DNA of 64,000 nucleotides from Gemmatimonadota bacterium (lineage in GTDB: Bacteria > Gemmatimonadota > Gemmatimonadetes > Longimicrobiales > Gaopeijiaceae), in NCBI GenBank assembly GCA_022825135.1, contig JAJDYN010000014.1:62001-126000 (forward strand), written 5' to 3'. Shown here in pieces: positions 21,331-29,455 of this stretch. A model generated the notes under the pieces. That model did no database searches and was not told where the DNA came from. It worked only from the letters and a program-made list of their open reading frames with translations. Position 1 is the stretch's first letter. The number at the start of each line of letters is the position of its first letter. A program made the translations under genes and the position numbers.

Positions 21331-22608
21331 ATGCGCATTCTGATCGTCGGCAACGGCGGGCGAGAGCACGCCCTGCTCTGGAAGCTCCGCCGGGACGCGC
21401 CCGAAGCCAGCTTCCACGCGACGCGCCCCAACGCCGGGATGGCCGCGGTGGCACAGCCGCTCGACATCTCCCCGGCGGACGTGCGGACGCTGACTTCCTG
21501 GGCGGAGTCGCACCGGATGGACCTGGTGGTGATCGGCCCGGAAGTCCCGCTCGCGCTCGGCCTTGCGGACCGCCTCGAGGCCGCGGGCGTGCCCGCGTTC
21601 GGACCGTCGCGGGCAGCGGCGCGCATCGAATCGAGCAAGGCCTTCGCCAAGGACCTCATGAGCGCCGCGGGCGTGCCCACGGCCGACTACCGCGTCTTCA
21701 CGGACGCGGGGCGCGCCGAGGCGCACGTGGTGGAGGGAGGCGGGCCGTGCGTGGTGAAGGCCTCGGGCCTGGCGGCGGGAAAGGGCGCCATCGTGTGCGA
21801 CGATCCGGATGAGGCCCGCGTCGCCATCCGGCAGATGCTCGTGGAGGGAAGCATGGGCGATGCCGGACGCGAGGTCGTGATCGAAGAGCGCATGTCCGGC
21901 GAGGAACTCAGCGTCTTCGCCCTCGCCGACGGGCAACGGGCCGTCCCGCTGGTGGCCTCGCAGGATCACAAGCGGATCGGCGAGGGCGACACCGGGCCCA
22001 ACACCGGCGGCATGGGGGCGTACGCGCCGGTCTCGCTCGCCACCGCCGACCTGATCGCGCGGGTCGGCGACGAAATCCTGGATCCCGTGCTGCACGCTCT
22101 CGCGGAGGCAGGCTGTCCTTTCCGCGGGCTCCTGTACGCCGGCCTGATGCTTACCGATGAGGGACCCAGAGTGGTCGAGTTCAACTGCCGCTTCGGAGAT
22201 CCCGAAACCCAGGTCGTACTTCCTCTGCTGGAGGGGTCGCTGCTGGACCCGATGATGGCGGTCGCCGACGGCAGCGGACTCGCGGGATACCGTGCCGGCA
22301 CCGCCGGGGGAGCCGCGGTGACCACGGTGCTGGGGTCCGAAGGATATCCGGGGTCCTACCGGACGGGCGCGGCCATGGAGATCCCCGAGTCTCTCGCGGC
22401 CGACCCCGACGTGCTGCTCTTCCACGCCGGTACCCGGCACCACGAAGGTGCGGTGCTGACAGCGGGAGGACGCGTGCTCGCCGCGACCGGGCTCGGCGGC
22501 ACGCTGGCGGAGGCCGCGGAGCGTTCCCGCCGCGCCGCGCGCGAGATCCGTTTTGAAGGCAGGTACTTCCGGTCCGACATCGGCTGGCGGGAGCTGGCGA
22601 GAAGCTGA
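21331..22608 (+). CDS. purD: Phosphoribosylamine-glycine ligase
   Basis: 425 aa, the usual length. ATP-grasp enzyme forming glycinamide ribonucleotide, step 2 of purine synthesis. Starts [19 protein letters not shown]; further landmarks are [44 protein letters not shown], the conserved [21 protein letters not shown] and [18 protein letters not shown]. It follows the M48 gene by 16 nt. No other pur gene is in the window. Confidence 0.98.
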   Translation: MRILIVGNGGREHALLWKLRRDAPEASFHATRPNAGMAAVAQPLDISPADVRTLTSWAESHRMDLVVIGPEVPLALGLADRLEAAGVPAFGPSRAAARIESSKAFAKDLMSAAGVPTADYRVFTDAGRAEAHVVEGGGPCVVKASGLAAGKGAIVCDDPDEARVAIRQMLVEGSMGDAGREVVIEERMSGEELSVFALADGQRAVPLVASQDHKRIGEGDTGPNTGGMGAYAPVSLATADLIARVGDEILDPVLHALAEAGCPFRGLLYAGLMLTDEGPRVVEFNCRFGDPETQVVLPLLEGSLLDPMMAVADGSGLAGYRAGTAGGAAVTTVLGSEGYPGSYRTGAAMEIPESLAADPDVLLFHAGTRHHEGAVLTAGGRVLAATGLGGTLAEAAERSRRAAREIRFEGRYFRSDIGWRELARS

Positions 22609-22685
22609 CTTCTCCCTCCGATGCCGGAGCCGTACCTCGCTCGGCGGCAAGACTTCGACAACCCACTTCGCGAACAAGGGAAACC

Positions 22686-22994
22686 ATGATCATTACAACT
22701 ACGCCAACGCTGGAAGGACGTCCGGTGCGCGACTATCTCGGCATCGTCACCGGCGAGGCGATCATCGGCGCCAACATCTTCAAGGATCTGTTCGCGGCCG
22801 TCCGCGATGTCGTGGGCGGGCGCTCGAACGCGTACGAACGCGCGCTGAGCGATGCGCGCGCGCATGCCCTGCGCGAGATGGCCGAGCGCGCCGCCGACCG
22901 GGGCGCCAACGCAGTGGTGTCCGTCGATCTTGACTACGAGGTGATCAACAACATGCTCATGGTGACCGCCGCGGGCACCGCCGTCGAAACCTGA
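22686..22994 (+). CDS. YbjQ/UPF0145 family protein
   Basis: 102 aa, the complete family length. The pattern [36 protein letters not shown] and the end [28 protein letters not shown] match YbjQ-like proteins, which form small oligomeric beta/alpha domains sometimes called heavy-metal-binding; the true role is unknown. AAGG stands 6 nt before the ATG. It sits between purD and mutM with short gaps on both sides. Confidence 0.92.
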   Translation: MIITTTPTLEGRPVRDYLGIVTGEAIIGANIFKDLFAAVRDVVGGRSNAYERALSDARAHALREMAERAADRGANAVVSVDLDYEVINNMLMVTAAGTAVET

Positions 22995-23036
22995 GTCTCA
23001 CCCCATCCTCCCCGACCTCCAGCCGCCGGAGTCAGA

Positions 23037-23867
23037 CTGCCGGAGCTTCCTGAAGCGGAGACGATCGCGCGCGGCCTGGCGCCGCACCTCGCCGGCCGGA
23101 CGATCTCCGGCGTGTGCGTAAAGCATCCCGATCTGCTGTCCGAATCGGCCGGCGCCTTCGCCCGCGGGATGAGCGGCGCGGAGATCGATCAGGTGGGTCG
23201 AAGGGGAAAGAACGTGGTGTGGTTCTGCTCCCCGGACACCGTTCTGGTGATCAATCTGGGCATGACCGGCCGCCTTCTGTTTCGTCCGCGAGGCGACCCC
23301 ACCCCGCTCCCCGTCCACACGGGCGTCATCTTCGATCTGGCCGGCGGCGACGCGGCCGTATACAGCGACGTGCGCCGTTTCGGGCGGTTGCAGCGCTTCT
23401 GCGGGCGCTCGTGGCGGCGCTGGTCGCGCACGCTGGGGCTCGAACCGCTCGGCCGCTCCTTCACCGCCCGCCGCCTGGCGGTCGAGCTCGCCCGCTCCCG
23501 CTCGCCGATCCGGTCGTGGCTGCTCGATCAGCGGCGCGTGGCCGGGATCGGAAACATCTACGCGAACGAGGCGCTTTTCCTCGCCGGCATCCATCCGGCC
23601 GTGCCGGCGCGCGCGATTCCGGCGGCGAAGATCGCGCCCCTCCACCGAGCCATACGAAGGGTGCTGCGGGCGGCCATCGCCGCCTGCGGCACGACCCTTC
23701 GGGACTACCGCGACCCCGCCGGGCTGGAAGGATCGTTCGGTCCCCGTCTGGTGATATACGGTCGAGAAGGCCAGCCTTGCATAAAGTGTCCAGGGGTCGT
23801 CCTGAGAACGGTGATCAGCAACCGATCGGCGTTCCACTGTCCCCGCTGCCAGCCGCCACCTCAATGA
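23037..23867 (+). CDS. mutM: Formamidopyrimidine-DNA glycosylase, CTG start
   Basis: 276 aa base-excision repair enzyme removing 8-oxoguanine and formamidopyrimidines. Fpg needs Pro as first residue after Met removal (the Schiff-base nucleophile) followed by Glu. In frame, the codon before CCG-GAG-CTT-CCT (PELPEAETIARGL) is CTG at 23037, preceded by GGAG 5 nt away. No ATG, GTG or TTG exists between it and the TGA at 22992. The track start (GTG 23112) would delete the catalytic residues. Also seen: INLGMTGRL, VRRFGRL, GIGNIYANEALF and a C-terminal zinc finger CIKC...CPRC. The stop overlaps the M16 start (ATGA). Confidence 0.9.
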   Translation: MPELPEAETIARGLAPHLAGRTISGVCVKHPDLLSESAGAFARGMSGAEIDQVGRRGKNVVWFCSPDTVLVINLGMTGRLLFRPRGDPTPLPVHTGVIFDLAGGDAAVYSDVRRFGRLQRFCGRSWRRWSRTLGLEPLGRSFTARRLAVELARSRSPIRSWLLDQRRVAGIGNIYANEALFLAGIHPAVPARAIPAAKIAPLHRAIRRVLRAAIAACGTTLRDYRDPAGLEGSFGPRLVIYGREGQPCIKCPGVVLRTVISNRSAFHCPRCQPPPQ

Positions 23868-25474
23868 CCATCAATTCGTGGATGAATCCGCGCGAGCCCG
23901 GACGGCGGCGAGGTGCCGGGCTGGCAGGGCGCGTCGCGGGGGCAATGCGAGCGCTGCTCCCCGGGCGAACCGCCGGAGCCCTCGCGATCCTGGTTCTCGT
24001 TTCGTTCGGTTCCCTTTCCGGACAAGCCTCGGGCCAGGACGGCATCGTCGTTCCCGACCTGCCCGTGCACGAGTTGACGCTCGACAACGGGCTGCGGCTC
24101 ATCATCCTCCCCAGGCCATCGGCGCCGACCGTGGCGTTCGTCGTCGAGTACGCGGTCGGGGGCGTCAACGAGACCCTCGGTTCGACGGGCACGGCCCACC
24201 TCCTGGAGCACATGCTCTTCAAGGGCACAACCACGGTGGGCACGCGCGACGTGGAAGCCGAACTCGATCTCTTCGCGCGCATGGACGCCGCCCACGACTC
24301 CCTGCTGTTCGAGTCGTCGGCCACCGCCCCCGACACAGCCCGCCTCAGGACGCTCCGGGAGCGCGTCGCCACCTACGAAGGTGAGGCGCAGGCCCCCGTC
24401 GTCCCCAACGAGTTCAGCCGCATCCTCACGAGAAACGGTGCCCGCAACCTCAACGCGACCACCTCCTCCGAGGCTACCACCTATTTCGTGGAGCTCCCGG
24501 CCAACCGGGCCAGGATGTGGTTCCTGCTCGAGAGCGACCGGGCGCACAACCCCGTCTTCCGGGAATTCTACACCGAGCGCGACGTGGTCATGGAGGAGCG
24601 CCGCACCCGCGTGGACACCAACCCCGGAGGCCTGCTGCACGAGGTCCACCTGGCGACGGCGTTCCTGATGCATCCGTACGGGGTTCCGGTGGTCGGGTAC
24701 ATGTCGGACCTGGAGCGGCTGTCGCGCCATGACGTGGAGGAATACCACCGCCGCTACTACGGCGCCCGGAATGCCGTGGTCGCCATCGTGGGCGACGTGG
24801 TGCCGGATTCGATCGCGGCATGGGCGCGCGACTACCTCGGCGACATCCGGCCCGGCGACCCCCCTCCCCCGGTCCTCGCCGTCGAGCCTCCGCAGCGGGG
24901 CGAGCGCCGGGTGGAACTGGTGATGGACGCCGAGCCGCAGCTGCGGGTGGGGTGGCATACGGTGAGCGGTCATCACCCGGACACTCCGGCGCTGACCATG
25001 CTGGCGTCGGTGCTGTCGGGGCGGCGCACCTCCCGCCTCTATCGCCGGCTGGTCACACAGGACCGGCTGGCCGCCGCGGTCACCGCGTCCACCGTCCCCG
25101 GATCGCGCTTCCCCGGACAGTTCGTCGTGCACGTAACCCCGCGCGCACCGAGCACCCCCGCCCAGATCGAAGCGGCCCTCTACGAGGAAATCGAGCGCCT
25201 GGCGCTGGAACCTCCCGAACAGAGGGAGCTGCAGCGCGTGCGCAACCAGCTGGTGGCGTCCGGCGTGCGGCGCCTGCAGTCCAACCTGGGACTCGCGCTG
25301 CAGCTCGCCAGCTCGGTCACCCGTTACGGAGACTGGCGGACCACATTCGAACGGACCGCTCTGCTCTACGACGTCCAGCCCGCCGACGTGCAGCGCGTGG
25401 TGCAAACCTACTTCACGCGCGACAACCGAACCGTCGCCACCCTCGTGAAGCGCACCGGGGAAACCGACCCGTGA
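23864..25474 (+). CDS. M16 zinc peptidase, catalytic subunit
   Basis: 536 aa insulinase-family protease. The inverted zinc motif HxxEH is present as AHLLEHMLFKG, followed after an insertion of about 60 residues by the NATTSSEATTYFVELP segment supplying the downstream ligand. A signal peptide precedes it (ALAILVLVSFGSLSGQASGQ), so it acts in the periplasm. The start is ATG at 23864, overlapping the mutM stop; a second in-frame ATG at 23882 is also possible and neither has a clear ribosome binding site. It forms a coupled pair with the next gene, the usual active/inactive heterodimer layout. Confidence 0.92.
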   Translation: MTINSWMNPREPGRRRGAGLAGRVAGAMRALLPGRTAGALAILVLVSFGSLSGQASGQDGIVVPDLPVHELTLDNGLRLIILPRPSAPTVAFVVEYAVGGVNETLGSTGTAHLLEHMLFKGTTTVGTRDVEAELDLFARMDAAHDSLLFESSATAPDTARLRTLRERVATYEGEAQAPVVPNEFSRILTRNGARNLNATTSSEATTYFVELPANRARMWFLLESDRAHNPVFREFYTERDVVMEERRTRVDTNPGGLLHEVHLATAFLMHPYGVPVVGYMSDLERLSRHDVEEYHRRYYGARNAVVAIVGDVVPDSIAAWARDYLGDIRPGDPPPPVLAVEPPQRGERRVELVMDAEPQLRVGWHTVSGHHPDTPALTMLASVLSGRRTSRLYRRLVTQDRLAAAVTASTVPGSRFPGQFVVHVTPRAPSTPAQIEAALYEEIERLALEPPEQRELQRVRNQLVASGVRRLQSNLGLALQLASSVTRYGDWRTTFERTALLYDVQPADVQRVVQTYFTRDNRTVATLVKRTGETDP

Positions 25475-26964
25475 GCGGCTTCGGGCCAGGGCGCCACGCG
25501 GTGATCGCCATCCTGCTCGCGGCGGCAGCTGCGGCGCCGGACGAAGCGACTGCGCAGAGACCGCGCGCGGACCGGGAAGCCATCGAGGCGCTCCGATTCG
25601 CCCCGCTTTCCTTCACCCCGCCCACCCCCTCGGAGCACGAGATCGAGGGCGTGACCGTCTTCTTCCTGGAAGACCACTCGCTGCCCCTGGTCAACGTCTA
25701 CGCACGCTTCGCGGGCGGTTTCGGACTCCTCGGCCGCGAACTGTACGCCGCCACCACCGCGCTTCCCTCGCTGCTGCGCTTCGGGGGAACGATCGAGCTG
25801 CATCCCGACTCCGTCGACGAACAGGTCGACCAGCACGCGCTGCAGCTCGCGTTCGGATCCTCGGGCGGGAGCACCTCCGCGACCCTGAACTCGCTCACCG
25901 GCAACCTCGAGCCCGGCCTGCGCCTGTGGAAGGACATGCTCCTCAATCCCCGCTTCGATTCGGTGCAGGTCGAGGTGTGGCGCGGCCAGGAGCTGGAGAG
26001 CGCCCTGCGCCGCCCCGACGACCCGGGCCGTCTGGCCTTCTCCGAGTTCAACCGCCTCATGTTCGGCGACCACCCGATCGGCTGGGAAATGGAACCCGGC
26101 GATCTGGAACCGGACGACCTCTCGCGAGACAACCTGCGCGCCGCCCATGCCCGCATCCTGTGTCGGGACAACCTGGCGCTGGGGGTGTCGGGCAACCTGG
26201 CATGGGAGGAGATCGAAGCCCACCTGCTCGAATTCCTCTCCGGCTGGCCCGCCTGCGAGGAGGCTCTGCCCGAACCGCCGGTGCCCGACATCCTGGACGA
26301 TCCGGGCGTCTACCTGATCCCGCGGGAGCTGGACCAGACGACCATCGTCATGGCGCACCGGAGCTCCATCCGCCAGGAGGACTCCCGCGACTACTTCGCC
26401 TCCCGCATCGCCAACTCCATCCTCGGATCCGGAGGATTCTCGAGCCGGATCCTGAACCGGGTGCGCACCGAACTCGGCCTCTCCTACAGCGCGGGCTCCT
26501 TCTGGACCACCCCCGACGACAACGACGGGATCGTGGGCGCTCTAACGCGAACGAAGAGCGAGTCGACGGTCGCCGCGACGCGGGCAATCCTCGAAGTGAT
26601 GGAGGAGATGCGAAGCTCTCCTCCCGCGCGCGACGAGGTGGAAGCCGCCGTGGAAGCGGCCAGCAACGGTTTCTCCTTCAACTTTCAGGGAGCGATGCAG
26701 GTCGTCTCCCGGCGCGTGCTGCACGACGCCCAGGAGCTCCCGGAAGACTGGCTGGAACGTTACGTGGCGGGCGTACAGCGAGTCTCTGCAGCCGACGTGC
26801 ACAACGTCCTCCGCAGGCATCTGGAACCGAGCCGGATGGTCATCCTCATTCTCGGGGATCCGTCCCGGTTCGACCTGCCCGTCGAGACGCTCGGGGAAGT
26901 GACGACCTGGGAAGTGGAGGGAGTTACCGATTCGGTTCGGCCGGTCGGACCGCCCCCCGGGTGA
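25471..26964 (+). CDS. M16-like subunit lacking the zinc motif
   Basis: 497 aa. Resembles the second partner of M16 pairs: TPPTPSEHEIEGVTVFFLEDHSLPLVNVYARFAGG at the N-terminus and the C-terminal half ILGSGGFSSRILNRVRTELGLSYSAGSFW, with the conserved R/Y pair. At the HxxEH position it reads ELYAATTALPSLLRFGGT, so it is probably inactive and serves to bind substrate. The GTG start at 25471 overlaps the upstream stop (GTGA), and a signal peptide (HAVIAILLAAAAAAPDEATAQ) sends it to the same compartment as its partner. Confidence 0.9.
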   Translation: MSGFGPGRHAVIAILLAAAAAAPDEATAQRPRADREAIEALRFAPLSFTPPTPSEHEIEGVTVFFLEDHSLPLVNVYARFAGGFGLLGRELYAATTALPSLLRFGGTIELHPDSVDEQVDQHALQLAFGSSGGSTSATLNSLTGNLEPGLRLWKDMLLNPRFDSVQVEVWRGQELESALRRPDDPGRLAFSEFNRLMFGDHPIGWEMEPGDLEPDDLSRDNLRAAHARILCRDNLALGVSGNLAWEEIEAHLLEFLSGWPACEEALPEPPVPDILDDPGVYLIPRELDQTTIVMAHRSSIRQEDSRDYFASRIANSILGSGGFSSRILNRVRTELGLSYSAGSFWTTPDDNDGIVGALTRTKSESTVAATRAILEVMEEMRSSPPARDEVEAAVEAASNGFSFNFQGAMQVVSRRVLHDAQELPEDWLERYVAGVQRVSAADVHNVLRRHLEPSRMVILILGDPSRFDLPVETLGEVTTWEVEGVTDSVRPVGPPPG

Positions 26965-26974
26965 AGCACGGCCA

Positions 26975-26995
26975 TCGGGGTCCGCCGCCCCCCGA
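26975..26995. terminator. Hairpin between convergent M16 and ubiE genes
   Basis: TCGGGG (26975-26980) and CCCCGA (26990-26995) form a 6-bp GC-rich stem with a 9-nt loop in the 32-nt gap between the two stops. There is no T-tract on either side; its role as a shared terminator is inferred from position. Confidence 0.4.
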
Positions 26996-26996
26996 A

Positions 26997-27725
26997 CTAC
27001 CTCACGCCGACGTGGATCGCCGCGATCCCGAAGGTCAGCAGTTGCCAGCGGACCGTGCTGAATCCCGCGTCCAGCAGGCGCTGGCCCAGGACTTGCGGGC
27101 CCGGAAACTCACCGACCGAGGCCGGCAGATAGCTGTACGCCCAGCGGTGCCCCGACACGATCCGGCCGACCGCCGGAAGGATGTGCCGGAAGTACCAGAG
27201 ATATGCGGCCCGGACGATCGGGTTCGGGGGAATGGTGAATTCGAGAACGACCAGCGGGCTCCCGTCGCGCAGCACCCGGCGCAGCTCCGTCAACCCCAGG
27301 TCGAGCCGCGAAAGGTTGCGCACCCCGAAGGCCACCATGGCGCCGTCGAAGGATTCGTCGGCAAAGGGCAGGCGTTGCGCGTCCCCGCACAGCGGATGCA
27401 CGGGCAGACGAACGCTTTTTCTCCCGCCCCGGCGCAGCATGGGCTCCGCGAAGTCCAGCGCCACCACCCTGCCCCGGAAGCCCGGGCGGGTCGCCAGCTC
27501 GATGGCCAGGTCGCACGTGCCTGCACAGGCATCCAGGTATCGAGCCGAGTCATGACGGGAATAGTCGAGCGCGCGCACGGCCCGGCGACGCCACCAGCGG
27601 TCGACGCTCAGGCTGAGCACCCGGTTGAGCAGATCGTAGCGTGGCGCGATGCGCGAGAAGATCTCGAGCACCTGGCGCGCACGGTCCTCACCCGGCGACG
27701 GCTGACCTCCGGAAACGTTCATCAT
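26997..27725 (-). CDS. ubiE: UbiE/MenG-type methyltransferase
   Basis: 242 aa SAM-dependent C-methyltransferase of menaquinone (and/or ubiquinone) synthesis. Family signature IFSRIAPRYDLLNRVLSLSVDRWWRR at the N-terminus; SAM-binding motif I is LDACAGTCDLAIELA (Cys in place of the usual Gly), then VALDFAEPML, FADESFDGAMVAFGVRNL and the C-terminal YSYLPASVGEFPGP. I use ATG at 27725; ATG 27722 and the TTG at 27728 used by the track are alternatives, with only GAGAA as a weak ribosome binding site. Divergent from the sigma factor gene, with 38 bp between starts. A quinone-linked role fits the respiratory Ccm genes. Confidence 0.93.
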   Translation of the reverse strand: MMNVSGGQPSPGEDRARQVLEIFSRIAPRYDLLNRVLSLSVDRWWRRRAVRALDYSRHDSARYLDACAGTCDLAIELATRPGFRGRVVALDFAEPMLRRGGRKSVRLPVHPLCGDAQRLPFADESFDGAMVAFGVRNLSRLDLGLTELRRVLRDGSPLVVLEFTIPPNPIVRAAYLWYFRHILPAVGRIVSGHRWAYSYLPASVGEFPGPQVLGQRLLDAGFSTVRWQLLTFGIAAIHVGVR

Positions 27726-27763
27726 CAATTCTCGTACGGGACGGCGCGAACCTCATCCGGCGG

Positions 27764-28354
27764 ATGTCCTTGAACTACCAGAGCGTCGAAGACGCGGAAC
27801 TCGTCACCCTCGCCGCCGAGGGTCGGGAGAGCGCCTATCGCGAACTGCTCTCCAGATACGAACGTCCCGTCTTTTCCCTCATTTATCGGATGGTGAGGAA
27901 TCGCACCGTCGCCGAAGACCTGGCGCAGGAAGCCTTCATCCGCACCTTCAACGCGATCGATACCTACAATCCCCAATACAAGTTCTCAAGCTGGATCTTC
28001 AAGATCGCAAACAATCTGACCATCGATCATCTGCGCAAGCGGCGCGTGCCCACCGTTTCCATGCACGGCGCGCCGGACGCGGTCACTCCGGAGGCCCAGG
28101 CGCGCACCAGCCTGGTGGTGCAGTCGCACGGAGAGAGCCCGGAGGAATACGTTCAGAACCGCGAACTCGCCGGCCAGATCGAGGCTGCGATCGGGGAGCT
28201 GCGCGAGGAGTATCGGGTGGTCGTGTTGCTCCGCCACATCGAGGGACACACGTACGACGAGATCGCCCGCATCCTGGACATCCCGCTGGGGACGGTAAAG
28301 ACGTACCTTCACCGGGCCAGGGCCGAGCTCAAGCTTCGGCTCGCGGAGGCATGA
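27764..28354 (+). CDS. ECF sigma factor, RpoE-like
   Basis: 196 aa extracytoplasmic-function sigma factor. Region 2: PVFSLIYRMVRNRTVAEDLAQEAFIRTFNAI, with the -10 recognition helix at YKFSSWIFKIANNLTIDHLRKR. Region 4: LREEYRVVVLLRHIEGHTYDEIARILDIPLGTVKTYLHRARAELK, the helix-turn-helix contacting -35. The ATG at 27764 is taken because MSLNYQSVEDAELV leads straight into region 2; the track start is antisense within ubiE. The downstream zinc-finger protein is the presumed anti-sigma factor. The 38-bp gap to ubiE means its promoter overlaps the ubiE 5' end. Confidence 0.93.
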   Translation: MSLNYQSVEDAELVTLAAEGRESAYRELLSRYERPVFSLIYRMVRNRTVAEDLAQEAFIRTFNAIDTYNPQYKFSSWIFKIANNLTIDHLRKRRVPTVSMHGAPDAVTPEAQARTSLVVQSHGESPEEYVQNRELAGQIEAAIGELREEYRVVVLLRHIEGHTYDEIARILDIPLGTVKTYLHRARAELKLRLAEA

Positions 28355-28510
28355 TTCGGTGCGCATGGGAGCGAAACTTCCCCGAGGCTCGTGCCGTACG
28401 CGGGGAGAACCGATGCACGGCACGGATGTTTGGACTACGATGACCCCGGATCCCGGAGATCCCGCGAGGATGGGAACGCCACGACAGGCGGAGGCAGGGG
28501 CAGGCCGCAG

Positions 28511-29455
28511 ATGAATTCGGACCGATCCAGCTACGGCGGGCATCTGGACGATGACGCGATCCAGAGCCTGCTCGACGCCGCTGAAGGACATGTCGGCGCG
28601 GAGACCGAATCCGCACGCCGGCATCTGGCGGACTGCCGCGGTTGTCAGGCCCGGGTGGACGCCTGGCGGGAGGTCTTCGGCGAGCTCGGCCAACTGCGGC
28701 GGTTCGCCCCTCCCGGCCGGTTCGCCGAGCGGGTCCTGTCCGGGATCGAACGCCCCGGCGAGGCCTTGAGTTCCGCCCGGGCATGGTCGTGGGTCCGGCT
28801 GCGCCGCTGGCTGACCGGGCGGGCCGCGGACGCGCACCTCTCCGGGAGGCGGCTGCAGGAGTTCGCGGACGGTGCACTTTCCCGGCAACACGCCACCCTG
28901 GCGAAGACGCATGTGGCGGCGTGCGGGGACTGCGAGAGCAGGCTGGCGGGCTGGCAGCGCCTGATCGCCACCCTGGAAGTCCTGCCCTCCTTCGCGCCTG
29001 CCGCGGGCTTCGCCGAGAGGGTGATGGCGCGCTGGCGCGAGGTGGCCGAGGAGACCACCGGCCGGAGCCGGGCTACACGAAAGTGGCTGCTCCTGCCTCG
29101 TTCGCCTCGCGGGTGGGTGCTGGCGGGGACGCTGACCAGCATGCCGGTTGCCGCATTCGCGGCAGTGGCGGCCTTCCTCTCAACCGTCCCCCAGCTTACC
29201 ACCGGCGGCCTTGCCACCTATCTGTGGTGGCAGGCTCGCGACGCCCTGTCGGCGCTGGGAAGCTCGGTGCTGGCGGCCGTCATGCAGAGCGGGGCAGCCT
29301 TCCGGGCCTATTCGCTCGCAGACTACCTGATCGCGTCGCCCGCGACCGCGGCCGCGGCCGCGGCGGGCTTCACCGCCCTGATGTTCAGCTCCATCTGGAT
29401 TCTTCACCGCAACATCGGCTTCCCCCGTCTCGCGCTTCGCCATGTTCACAACTGA
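28511..29455 (+). CDS. Anti-sigma factor with duplicated zinc-finger domain
   Basis: 314 aa. Two copies of an HxxxCxxC zinc-binding anti-sigma element are visible: RRHLADCRGCQARVDAW (about residue 37) and KTHVAACGDCESRLAGW (about residue 137). Each is followed by a similar block (RFAPPGRFAERVLSGI and SFAPAAGFAERVMARW), so the cytoplasmic half is an internal tandem duplication. Two hydrophobic segments follow (WVLAGTLTSMPVAAFAAVAAFL and ATAAAAAAGFTALMFSSIWIL). It lies 156 nt after the ECF sigma gene, the usual pairing; it presumably holds the sigma factor at the membrane. ATG at 28511 is chosen; the track adds 40 spurious residues. It overlaps the next gene by 14 nt. Confidence 0.82.
   Translation: MNSDRSSYGGHLDDDAIQSLLDAAEGHVGAETESARRHLADCRGCQARVDAWREVFGELGQLRRFAPPGRFAERVLSGIERPGEALSSARAWSWVRLRRWLTGRAADAHLSGRRLQEFADGALSRQHATLAKTHVAACGDCESRLAGWQRLIATLEVLPSFAPAAGFAERVMARWREVAEETTGRSRATRKWLLLPRSPRGWVLAGTLTSMPVAAFAAVAAFLSTVPQLTTGGLATYLWWQARDALSALGSSVLAAVMQSGAAFRAYSLADYLIASPATAAAAAAGFTALMFSSIWILHRNIGFPRLALRHVHN

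Noticed and set aside
18900-21680. 926-aa minus ORF across the trans-sulfuration and M48 genes
   Set aside because: Antisense to two genes with solid family motifs; no domain seen.
23882-23920. Tat signal for the M16 protein (RRRGAGLAG)
   Set aside because: Twin arginine present but no F/L-K pattern of the Tat consensus and the family is Sec-exported.
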